From NCBI GenBank assembly GCA_900553255.1, contig USCI01000117.1:1-6037 (forward strand): a stretch of DNA of 6,037 nt, in the 5' to 3' direction. The stretch comes from an uncultured Oscillospiraceae bacterium (GTDB lineage: Bacteria > Bacillota > Clostridia > Oscillospirales > Acutalibacteraceae). This document shows positions 1 to 4,793 of this stretch, in pieces. The position numbers and the translations under genes were made by a program. The notes beneath the pieces are model-generated. The model saw only the letters and a program-made list of their open reading frames with translations. It did not search any database and was not told the DNA's origin. The first letter of the stretch is position 1. Every line of letters starts with the position of its first letter.

Positions 1-275
1 AGAATGAGGACCGGCCGGCCGGCTACGCCATGACGGCCAAAACCTTTTCCAATGAAGCCGGAGGACTGGTGGTATGGCTGGAAGAGCTGTATCTGCGTCC
101 GGATTTTCGGGGACACGGGTTGGGCAGCGAATTTTTCGCCTTCATCGAAGACACCTACCGCGGCAAAGCTGCGCGCCTGCGTCTGGAGGTAGAGGAAGAC
201 AACGTTGCAGCGCGGCGCCTGTATGAGCGCCTGGGGTATCGGCCGCTGCCTTATCTCCAAATGATTAAAGAATAA
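1..275 (+). CDS. GNAT-family N-acetyltransferase, 3' part (5' end outside window)
   Basis: This is the C-terminal part of a GCN5-related N-acetyltransferase, a family that moves an acetyl group from acetyl-CoA to an amine. The substrate cannot be told from the sequence. The reading frame is open from the left edge (first full codon at base 3) and gives 90 residues before TAA at 273-275. An ATG at 30 is internal: the residues before it (GYA just upstream) continue the typical GNAT strand 'GYA...' that precedes 'VVWLEELYLRPDFRGHGLG'. Motif A, which binds the acetyl-CoA pyrophosphate, is seen as R-G-H-G-L-G (bases about 108-125). Motif B follows with 'DNVAARRLYERLGY', where the Asn and the LYERLGY segment are typical. 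A terminator begins ten bases after the stop, so this is the last gene of its unit. The family call is firm. It shows no specific RimI signature, so I do not assign it to ribosomal protein acetylation. Confidence 0.93.
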   Translation, partial: NEDRPAGYAMTAKTFSNEAGGLVVWLEELYLRPDFRGHGLGSEFFAFIEDTYRGKAARLRLEVEEDNVAARRLYERLGYRPLPYLQMIKE

Positions 276-284
276 GCCCATGAG

Positions 285-309
285 GCCGGGGCAAAAGCTC
301 CGGCTTTTT
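285..309 (+). terminator. Intrinsic terminator of the GNAT gene
   Basis: GCCGGGGC (285-292) pairs with GCTCCGGC (297-304) across an AAAA loop. The stem is 8 bp with one G-T wobble and is followed directly by TTTTT (305-309). It starts ten bases after the stop codon of the acetyltransferase gene. The reverse strand lacks a clear T-run after the stem, so it should act mainly rightward. Confidence 0.85.
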
Positions 310-464
310 CTGTCGATCCGAATCATGTCGATCGCTGAGATATGTAACCCCTCCGTCTGTTTTTTCGTCAGAGACGGAAGGAAGACTCACTTCTATCGCT
401 GCTGGGAAACAGCAGATTTATTATACCCCCTGTCCTTTCCCGATTGCAACCGTCATCTGAAAAA
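310..464. other. Intergenic stretch with two inverted repeats
   Basis: No convincing gene lies between the acetyltransferase terminator and the end of the SpoVAF-like gene. Two inverted repeats stand out. TCCGTCT (352-358) pairs with AGACGGA (372-378) around a T-rich loop. CTGCTG (399-404) pairs with CAGCAG (410-415) around GGAAA. Neither is followed by a proper T-run, so neither is a standard terminator. Open frames here are short and lack a well-spaced ribosome binding site. Confidence 0.5.
420..449 (-). promoter_or_regulatory. Possible sigma-A promoter reading leftward
   Basis: On the minus strand TTGCAA (444-449) and TATAAT (420-425) are separated by 18 bp. The -10 is perfect and the -35 matches 4 of 6. 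A transcript would start near 413, run through the two inverted repeats and then antisense to the end of the acetyltransferase gene. No good reading frame follows, so this could be a small RNA promoter or chance in AT-richer sequence. Confidence 0.3.
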
Positions 465-479
465 AACGGGTCAGCCGTT
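460..479 (-). terminator. Weak terminator overlapping the end of the SpoVAF-like gene
   Basis: On the minus strand AACGG (479-475) pairs with CCGTT (469-465) around a 5-base loop that contains the TGA stop, and a run of T continues to 460. The stem is only 5 bp, but the T-run is good and the position is right. It is the only terminator-like element just after this gene. Confidence 0.45.
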
Positions 480-1889
480 GTCATGATGGATGCGGCGGCG
501 GATCAGCAGACGATGGAGTGCGGACCAGCGAAAGGGGATCAGGGGATACAGATAGTTTTTCCCGCCGATGGTTTTCGTGGTAACCAGTACAAGGAGCATA
601 ATCAGTATACCGGCCAGGAACCCCCACAGATCCCCTATGGCGATCAGCAGCAGAAACAGCATGCGGAACAGCTTGAAGGCATATCCGAGCTCAAAGCTCG
701 GCTGTGTAAACGTCGCGACGGCTACCACCGCCATATACAAAAGCACCTCGGGAACAAACAGCTTTGCCCCGACGGCGAATTCTCCCAGAATGAGCGCTCC
801 GACAATCCCGAAGGCGTTATTCAGCATGCTCGGTGTATTCAGTGAGGCAAGCTTAACACCATCGATCACCAGCTCCACCACAAAAAGCTGCAGCAGGATG
901 GGCACGGTATTGGGCTCAGCCACCTGAATGAACTGCAGCCATTCCGGCAGCCAGCCGGGGTTGCGAATACACAGATACCATACCGGTGTCAGAAACAGGG
1001 TGAGAAAGAAAATGGCCATGCGGATAAGACGGAGATAGGTGCCGACAAGCGGTGGGAAGTAATAATCGTTGGTGTCCTGCACAAAATCAAAAATGGCCGT
1101 GGGAAGGATCATGACCGACGGCGTATTGTCCACCAAAATCAGGATACGGCCTTCCAACACGCTCGCTGCCGCGCAATCCGGGCGCTCGGTATAGCGGATA
1201 CGCGGAAAGGGATTGAACCATTGCTTCGGCAGCAGATATTCGGCGAGGCTTTCCTGACCCATAGTCAGGGCGGGGATATCCATTGTTTTCAGCTGTTCCC
1301 GCAGGCGCTGCAGGTATGCCACGTCTGCCTTGTCAGCCATGTAGCACAGGACAACATCCGTTTTGGAGGTCTTTCCCACCTGAAAAATTTCCATCGTCAG
1401 CTGAGGGTCCCGGATTCGGCGGCGCACCATAGCCGTATTAAAGACCAGGGTTTCCACAAAGCCGTCCCTCGCTCCGCGCAGAACGCGGTCATCATCCGGC
1501 TCTCCCACACCACGCACCGGATAGGTGCGCGCGTCAATCATAAAGACGGCATCGTAGCCGTCGAGCAGGCAGGCGACGGTACCGGACAAAACCTGTGCGG
1601 CGATCGTAGGCACATTGGTCTGCGTGTCCACCTCAACATACGGGATCATCGCTTCGGCGAACAGGTCCGGCGTCGGCCATTTCACCAGATCCTCTTCCCG
1701 GGCAGAAAGGAAAAACTGCATCACTTTTTCCATGATGTCGTCTTTGACAAAGCCGTCAATCATGAGCAGCAAGGCCGAATGCCCGCCGATTTTGAGCGGC
1801 TTGGCAACAACGTCGAAGCTCGCTTCTGCCCGCAGGTAATCCATAAGCATCTGCCTGTCCGTTTGGTATTCGCCGGTGATCCGCATCAT
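471..1889 (-). CDS. SpoVAF/GerA-type spore germination membrane protein
   Basis: The 472-residue product belongs to the GerA spore germination family (GerA A-subunit/SpoVAF type). In Bacillus these are inner spore membrane proteins: GerA-type A subunits form nutrient-gated ion channels and SpoVAF helps amplify the germination signal. The N-terminal soluble domain spans about 1-240. It carries the family signature at 125-160 (VRGVGEPDDDRVLRGARDGF, then ETL and a NTAMVRRRIRD segment). A conserved ILVDNTPSVMI strand lies at about 250-261 and LVGTYLRLIR at 281-290. Hydrophobic segments follow at about 290-307, 327-344, 355-377, 381-396 and 408-437. The stretches LFVPEVLLYMAVVA and TQPSFELG resemble SpoVAF more than GerAA. 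B. subtilis SpoVAF, from memory, has about 493 residues. The start has AAGAGGGG (1902-1895) 5 bases upstream; a second ATG directly after, spaced 8, is equally possible. No B or C receptor subunit genes and no spoVA genes adjoin it, so it is a stand-alone copy here. Expression in the forespore is expected from the family. Confidence 0.92.
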   Translation of the reverse strand: MMRITGEYQTDRQMLMDYLRAEASFDVVAKPLKIGGHSALLLMIDGFVKDDIMEKVMQFFLSAREEDLVKWPTPDLFAEAMIPYVEVDTQTNVPTIAAQVLSGTVACLLDGYDAVFMIDARTYPVRGVGEPDDDRVLRGARDGFVETLVFNTAMVRRRIRDPQLTMEIFQVGKTSKTDVVLCYMADKADVAYLQRLREQLKTMDIPALTMGQESLAEYLLPKQWFNPFPRIRYTERPDCAAASVLEGRILILVDNTPSVMILPTAIFDFVQDTNDYYFPPLVGTYLRLIRMAIFFLTLFLTPVWYLCIRNPGWLPEWLQFIQVAEPNTVPILLQLFVVELVIDGVKLASLNTPSMLNNAFGIVGALILGEFAVGAKLFVPEVLLYMAVVAVATFTQPSFELGYAFKLFRMLFLLLIAIGDLWGFLAGILIMLLVLVTTKTIGGKNYLYPLIPFRWSALHRLLIRRRIHHDNG

Positions 1890-1960
1890 CCGTACCCCTC
1901 TTCCCGCGTCTTTCTCCGGCTATTGTTGACCGGGAACCGCAAAAATATCCCAAGCGGCAA

Positions 1961-1989
1961 TTGTAATTTAGCCGAAGATTTGCTATACT
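1961..1989 (+). promoter_or_regulatory. Sigma-A promoter of the DUF4190-like gene
   Basis: TTGTAA (1961-1966, 4 of 6) and TATACT (1984-1989, 5 of 6) are 17 bp apart. An extended -10 TG lies at 1981-1982 (TGCTATACT). The start would be near 1996, giving a leader of about 46 bases before the chosen start codon at 2042. Confidence 0.75.
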
Positions 1990-2013
1990 GAAGAAGAACC
2001 CTGTTGTTTATGC
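1984..2013 (-). promoter_or_regulatory. Candidate forespore sigma-G-like promoter for the SpoVAF-like gene
   Basis: On the minus strand GCATA (2013-2009) fits the sigma-G -35 consensus GHATR. CAGTATA (1990-1984) fits the -10 consensus CATNHTA with one mismatch, and the spacer is 18 bp. Transcription would start near 1977, leaving a leader of about 90 bases before the ATG at 1889. The motif is short and degenerate, so a chance match is possible. The position upstream of a gene of a forespore-expressed family is the main support. Confidence 0.35.
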
Positions 2014-2025
2014 GGAAACGTTTTG

Positions 2026-2032
2026 AGAGAGG
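2026..2032 (+). promoter_or_regulatory. Ribosome binding site that decides the start at 2042
   Basis: AGAGAGG ends directly before an ATG at 2033 but lies 9 bases before the in-frame ATG at 2042. Only the second spacing is workable, so translation most likely begins at 2042 (Met-Thr-Asp-Asp). Confidence 0.7.
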
Positions 2033-2041
2033 ATGATTTTG

Positions 2042-2695
2042 ATGACAGACGATCGTAATACCGACTGGAATATCCCTTCGCCGCCGCAGCAGCCTCAAAT
2101 GCCGCAGCAGCCGGTTACACCGCCTGTTCCGGACACCGATTCCTATACCCCGGGCGGCACGGCGCCGCAATACCAGAATGCACCGCAGCCGGCGGCTCCT
2201 CCGCCTCCCCCAGCTTCCCCGCAGCAGCCGTATTATGTGCAGCCTCCGGTTCCCCCGCAGCAGTCCTACCCTCCCTATCAGCAGCCGGTCTATGTAACGC
2301 CTCCGGTATATTCCCAGACCCCTTCAAAGCCTGGCAGCGGTTTGGCCGCCGCCTCTCTGGTGCTGGGCATCCTGTCGATCGCGGTCTGTTGTGCATGGTA
2401 TATCTCGATAGTGATGGCGATAGTCGGCCTGATCCTGGGCATTGTGGCAAAGCGCAAGGGAAACGGCGGCATGTCCACCGCCGGGATTATCCTGAACATT
2501 TTTGGTCTTCTGCTGGCCATTGTGATGATGTGCTTTGTGATCATGCTGATCAACGATCCGGAATGGATGAATGAGTTTTTCGGCGATTTCTATTACTATA
2601 ATGAGTTTTATGACGAGTTTTATGACGACTATTATTCCTACGGTGAAGGCGGCCAGCACTTGACCGCCCTCTTCAGCCGGTTCCTTTTCCGGTGA
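2042..2695 (+). CDS. DUF4190-like membrane protein with Pro/Gln-rich N-terminus and Tyr/acidic tail
   Basis: The 217-residue product has three distinct parts. Residues 1-97 are a low-complexity, likely disordered stretch rich in Pro, Gln, Tyr and Ala, with runs such as APPPPPASPQQPYY. Residues about 99-170 are a hydrophobic module beginning SGLAAASLVLGILSIAVCC, with a small basic turn (AKRKGNGG) and then STAGIILNIFGLLLAIVMM. This is the usual shape of DUF4190 proteins: paired membrane segments at about 101-136 and one at 147-170. Residues 171-200 are an aromatic and acidic tail with repeated Tyr-Asp/Asn-Glu/Asp-Phe/Tyr units. The last 17 residues switch to a neutral or basic sequence ending in RFLFR. 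The function is unknown. Such proteins are common in Clostridia and are thought of as membrane proteins with cytoplasmic or surface-exposed tails, but topology cannot be settled here. It is a single-gene unit with its own sigma-A promoter and terminator. A start at 2033 would add three residues but places the ribosome binding site too close. Confidence 0.85.
   Translation: MTDDRNTDWNIPSPPQQPQMPQQPVTPPVPDTDSYTPGGTAPQYQNAPQPAAPPPPPASPQQPYYVQPPVPPQQSYPPYQQPVYVTPPVYSQTPSKPGSGLAAASLVLGILSIAVCCAWYISIVMAIVGLILGIVAKRKGNGGMSTAGIILNIFGLLLAIVMMCFVIMLINDPEWMNEFFGDFYYYNEFYDEFYDDYYSYGEGGQHLTALFSRFLFR
2597..2632 (+). repeat. Three in-frame 12-bp tandem repeats in the acidic/aromatic tail
   Basis: Three 12-base units lie head to tail: TATAATGAGTTT (2597-2608), TATGACGAGTTT (2609-2620) and TATGACGACTAT (2621-2632). 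They encode YNEF, YDEF and YDDY (residues 186-197). Units one and two differ at two bases, units two and three at three. The period is a multiple of three, so copy-number changes would keep the frame. Confidence 0.8.
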
Positions 2696-2712
2696 TACCT
2701 GCCGCTCATTCA

Positions 2713-2752
2713 AAAAACCGCACACTCCCCGTTTGGGAAGTGTGCGGTTTTT
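2713..2752. terminator. Strong bidirectional terminator between convergent genes
   Basis: CCGCACACT (2718-2726) pairs perfectly with AGTGTGCGG (2739-2747). The stem extends inward by CCC/GGG with one bulged A, around a CGTTT loop. An A-run (2712-2717) lies on the left and TTTTT (2748-2752) on the right, so each strand has a T-run after the stem. It serves the DUF4190-like gene rightward and upp leftward. Confidence 0.93.
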
Positions 2753-2764
2753 CAGTCGGGAGGG

Positions 2765-3397
2765 TTATTTGGTGCCGAAAATTCTGTCGCCGGCATCACC
2801 GAGACCGGGGACAATATATCCGTGATCATTCAGGTGCTCGTCCAAAGACGCACAATAAATATGCACGTCCGGATGCGCCGCCTTAAGCGCTTCAAGCCCC
2901 TCCGGTGCGGCAATAATGCACATGAATTTGATATTTTTCGGGTGGCGTTCCTTGATCTGCGCGATGGCATCGACCGCCGAACCGCCGGTTGCCAGCATGG
3001 GATCCAGAACGATCACCTCACGCTCCTCAATGTCGCCCGGCAGCTTACAGTAATATTCAACCGGCTTGAGCGTCTCGGGATCACGGAACAATCCGATATG
3101 CCCGACACGGGCCGCCGGGACAAGCTCAAGCGCTCCCTCCACCATACCGAGACCAGCACGCAGGATTGGGACAAACGCCAGCTTGCGGCCGGCAATCACC
3201 TTGGATTTGGTGATCTGAATGGGGGTTTCCACTTCGATCTCACACATCGGAAGATCCCGGGTGGCTTCGTAGCACATCAGCTCGGTGATCTCCTGAATCA
3301 ACTCACGAAACTCTTTGGAACCGGTATTCTTGTCCCGCAGAAGGGTCACCTTATGCTGGATCAATGGGTGGTCAGCGATAAATACATTCGACATCAT
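2765..3397 (-). CDS. upp: Uracil phosphoribosyltransferase
   Basis: This cytoplasmic pyrimidine salvage enzyme makes UMP and pyrophosphate from uracil and PRPP. The product is 210 residues, matching the usual length of about 209. Visible signatures are the N-terminal DHPLIQHK, RAGLGM at about 80-85, the PRPP-binding loop LDPMLATGGSA at about 131-141, and the C-terminal uracil-binding segment GYIVPGLGDAGDR at about 193-205, ending in the typical FGTK. It aligns with the B. subtilis enzyme as I remember it almost end to end. The frame is open to an ATG at 3412, but that ATG overlaps the ribosome binding site itself. GGAGG (3410-3406) is 8 bases from the ATG at 3397, which I choose; the next ATG at 3394 would give 209 residues and is possible. 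The gene follows tsaB by 69 bases on the same strand, with no clear promoter between them, and ends at the bidirectional terminator. It is complete, with all key motifs intact. Confidence 0.97.
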   Translation of the reverse strand: MMSNVFIADHPLIQHKVTLLRDKNTGSKEFRELIQEITELMCYEATRDLPMCEIEVETPIQITKSKVIAGRKLAFVPILRAGLGMVEGALELVPAARVGHIGLFRDPETLKPVEYYCKLPGDIEEREVIVLDPMLATGGSAVDAIAQIKERHPKNIKFMCIIAAPEGLEALKAAHPDVHIYCASLDEHLNDHGYIVPGLGDAGDRIFGTK

Positions 3398-3405
3398 GCA
3401 AACAA

Positions 3406-3410
3406 CCTCC
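3406..3410 (-). promoter_or_regulatory. Ribosome binding site of upp
   Basis: GGAGG on the minus strand lies 8 bases before the ATG at 3397 and 11 before the ATG at 3394. It overlaps the last base of the upstream in-frame ATG at 3412, which rules that codon out as the natural start. Confidence 0.8.
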
Positions 3411-3428
3411 ATTTTTTGCTTTTATCCC

Positions 3429-3451
3429 GCGGCCGGCTTCGGACCAGCCGC
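3429..3451 (-). other. G+C-rich hairpin between tsaB and upp
   Basis: On the minus strand GCGGCTGG (3451-3444) pairs with CCGGCCGC (3436-3429), 8 bp with one wobble, around a 7-base loop. No T-run follows, so it is not a normal terminator. It sits about 20 bases before the upp ribosome binding site. It could be an RNA processing or stability element inside the operon transcript, or it may have no role. Confidence 0.45.
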
Positions 3452-3466
3452 AAATTTACCCTTGTT

Positions 3467-4186
3467 TCAGCGAGGGCTGCGCGCCTCCTGGCGCTTGCGC
3501 AATTCCCGTTCCGCCTGCGGCAAACGCAGATAAACCGGCCGCAGCTGCCGATGGGACAACGCAGGCTCCGACAGCATGAGTTCAGCCGTCTCGCGTGCCA
3601 CCCCCACCGCCTGCTGATAACGCAGATGCGGCGGCGCAAGAATAAGCGACGGGATTTCATCCCGATAAGCATTATAGCACAGTTGGGCGCCGTCTCCAAC
3701 CATAAAAATTGGTTTTTGTACAGAAATCAGCTGTTTTTTTAAATCCTCAAGTGAAACGGCGGCATCCGGAGACAACCGGCTTACTACGCCATGCCGGCAT
3801 TCAAACAAAGCCGTATATACCTGCTGGCAGCGGGCATCCATCGACGCACAGACAATCCCATCAAACGGCAGTCCATCCGCGTTGCGGGCAATAGCCGCCA
3901 GTGTGGATACGCCAAAGCATGGTTTATCATCCGAAAAGGCCATTCCCTTAACAGCTGAAACGCCGATACGAATCCCGGTGAAGGAGCCGGGACCCACCGA
4001 AACGGCATAGGCATCCACATCCTTCGGCGTCAGGCCGGCATTGTTTAGCATACCGCTTACCATAGGAAGCAGTGTCTGGCTGTGGGTTAAAGCGGTGTTG
4101 ACCGCAGCATTCGCTAGAGTACGATGATCCTCCCACACCGCACAGGAAGCTGGGCCGGCAGAGGTCTCAATAGCGAGTATTTTCAA
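3467..4186 (-). CDS. tsaB: tRNA threonylcarbamoyladenosine biosynthesis protein TsaB
   Basis: TsaB (YeaZ) is the non-catalytic partner of TsaD. Together with TsaE they transfer the threonylcarbamoyl group to A37 of ANN-decoding tRNAs in the cytoplasm. The 239-residue product has the family's ASKHA-fold N-terminus MKILAIETSAGPASCAV, HSQTLLPMV at about 35-43, the strongly conserved SVGPGSFTGIRIG at 63-75, and MDARCQQVYTALF at 116-128. The C-terminus has a typical PVYLR motif (217-221) followed by a charged end. Length is normal (about 220-240). The start ATG has AAGGAG upstream with an 11-base spacer, slightly long, but no better in-frame start is seen and the protein begins exactly where the family does. 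The gene follows tsaE by 44 bases on the same strand, a common pairing. The usual further partners rimI and tsaD are not next to it; upp is instead. Confidence 0.96.
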   Translation of the reverse strand: MKILAIETSAGPASCAVWEDHRTLANAAVNTALTHSQTLLPMVSGMLNNAGLTPKDVDAYAVSVGPGSFTGIRIGVSAVKGMAFSDDKPCFGVSTLAAIARNADGLPFDGIVCASMDARCQQVYTALFECRHGVVSRLSPDAAVSLEDLKKQLISVQKPIFMVGDGAQLCYNAYRDEIPSLILAPPHLRYQQAVGVARETAELMLSEPALSHRQLRPVYLRLPQAERELRKRQEARSPR

Positions 4187-4230
4187 TGAAAAGTCAATCT
4201 CCTTTACAGAAAGCTAAAGAGGGACTCGCT

Positions 4231-4653
4231 TCAGAGTTCCCGATCAATGTCAATCTCCCGCTGGTTGTCGGAAAGACGGGAAAAAGAAACGCGAATGGAA
4301 TGCTCCGGCAAAGCATTCTCGATGTTTTCACTCCATTCGACAGCCAAAATAGTGCCGGCATCCATATAGTCAAAAAAACCGGTACTGTAAAGGTCTTCCC
4401 ATCCGGAGATGCGATACATATCAAAATGGATCAGCGGCGGGTTTCCGCCGTAATCGTTGACGAGAGCAAAGGTTGGACTGGATACCTGCGTACTGTCCAG
4501 GCCAAGGCCGGCGGCCATACCGCGGACAAACGCGGTCTTCCCCATCCCCAGCCCGCCATATAGAGCAACAACATCTCCCGCTTTAAGGCGGGAAGACAGC
4601 TTTGCACCGAGCGCTTCGGTTTCCTGCGGTGTATTGGTGATGTGTTTCGGCAT
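4231..4653 (-). CDS. tsaE: tRNA threonylcarbamoyladenosine biosynthesis ATPase TsaE
   Basis: TsaE (YjeE) is the small P-loop ATPase that binds the TsaB-TsaD complex and drives repeated t6A37 modification cycles. The 140-residue product is of normal size. The Walker A motif GGLGMGKT lies at 33-40; the usual residue before GKT is Ala, here Met. Further TsaE signatures are SPTFALVNDY at 59-68, HFDMYR at 76-81 with the conserved Asp, and AVEWSENI at 104-111 with the conserved Glu-Trp. The frame is open further upstream to an ATG at 4716. The start at 4653 is chosen because AAGAGG (4666-4661) lies 7 bases before it, the encoded protein begins where the family does, and the upstream ATG lies before the predicted transcription start. 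It is the first gene of the tsaE-tsaB-upp run. Confidence 0.96.
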   Translation of the reverse strand: MPKHITNTPQETEALGAKLSSRLKAGDVVALYGGLGMGKTAFVRGMAAGLGLDSTQVSSPTFALVNDYGGNPPLIHFDMYRISGWEDLYSTGFFDYMDAGTILAVEWSENIENALPEHSIRVSFSRLSDNQREIDIDREL

Positions 4654-4660
4654 TTCTGTA

Positions 4661-4666
4661 CCTCTT
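4661..4666 (-). promoter_or_regulatory. Ribosome binding site that decides the tsaE start
   Basis: AAGAGG on the minus strand is 7 bases before the ATG at 4653. No comparable site precedes the longer in-frame start at 4716. Confidence 0.7.
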
Positions 4667-4694
4667 TTGCAACGAAAATCGAAAGAACTTCTTA

Positions 4695-4723
4695 AGTATA
4701 CCATAAATTTTTCCATGTTGGAA
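4695..4723 (-). promoter_or_regulatory. Sigma-A promoter of the tsaE-tsaB-upp run
   Basis: On the minus strand TATACT (4700-4695, 5 of 6) carries an extended TG (TGGTATACT). TTCCAA (4723-4718) sits 17 bp upstream and matches -35 in only 3 of 6. The extended -10 makes up for the weak -35. Transcription would begin near 4688, about 35 bases before the tsaE start codon. Confidence 0.65.
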
Positions 4724-4732
4724 GGCTATCTA

Positions 4733-4761
4733 TTGAATAGTGCGGCCATTCACGGTATAAT
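4733..4761 (+). promoter_or_regulatory. Sigma-A promoter of the SEDS gene
   Basis: TTGAAT (4733-4738, 4 of 6) and a perfect TATAAT (4756-4761) are exactly 17 bp apart. The start would be near 4768, with a leader of about 26 bases that holds the strong ribosome binding site. Its -35 is only 9 bases from the -35 of the opposing tsaE promoter. Confidence 0.85.
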
Positions 4762-4780
4762 ACTTACCATCGACGACAAA

Positions 4781-4787
4781 AAGGAGG
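4781..4787 (+). promoter_or_regulatory. Strong ribosome binding site that supports a TTG start
   Basis: AAGGAGG, within a longer purine run to 4789, is 6 bases before the TTG at 4794. The first in-frame ATG at 4812 is 24 bases away, too far. The TTG is therefore the likely start. Confidence 0.8.
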
Positions 4788-4793
4788 GGTACT

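Noticed and set aside
11..22. Perfect palindrome CCGGCCGGCCGG
   Set aside because: It lies inside the acetyltransferase coding sequence and is explained by G+C-rich codons for Arg-Pro-Ala-Gly; nothing else points to a binding site.
280..486. A 68-codon plus-strand open frame in the left gap
   Set aside because: Its first codons sit inside the acetyltransferase terminator, it has no ribosome binding site, and it ends in the SpoVAF-like gene.
1926..1931. TTGACC as a -35 element
   Set aside because: No -10-like sequence lies 16-18 bp downstream; the pair at 1961-1989 is far better.
1221..1991. A 256-codon plus-strand open frame
   Set aside because: It lies almost wholly opposite the SpoVAF-like gene, has no recognisable domain and is rich in His, Arg and Gln as expected of an antisense shadow.
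2822..3742. A 306-codon plus-strand open frame
   Set aside because: It runs opposite both upp and tsaB, which are clearly recognised. It shows no domain of its own and no ribosome binding site.
4186..4563. A 125-codon plus-strand open frame
   Set aside because: Antisense to tsaE, with no recognisable domain. The tsaE motifs on the other strand are unmistakable.
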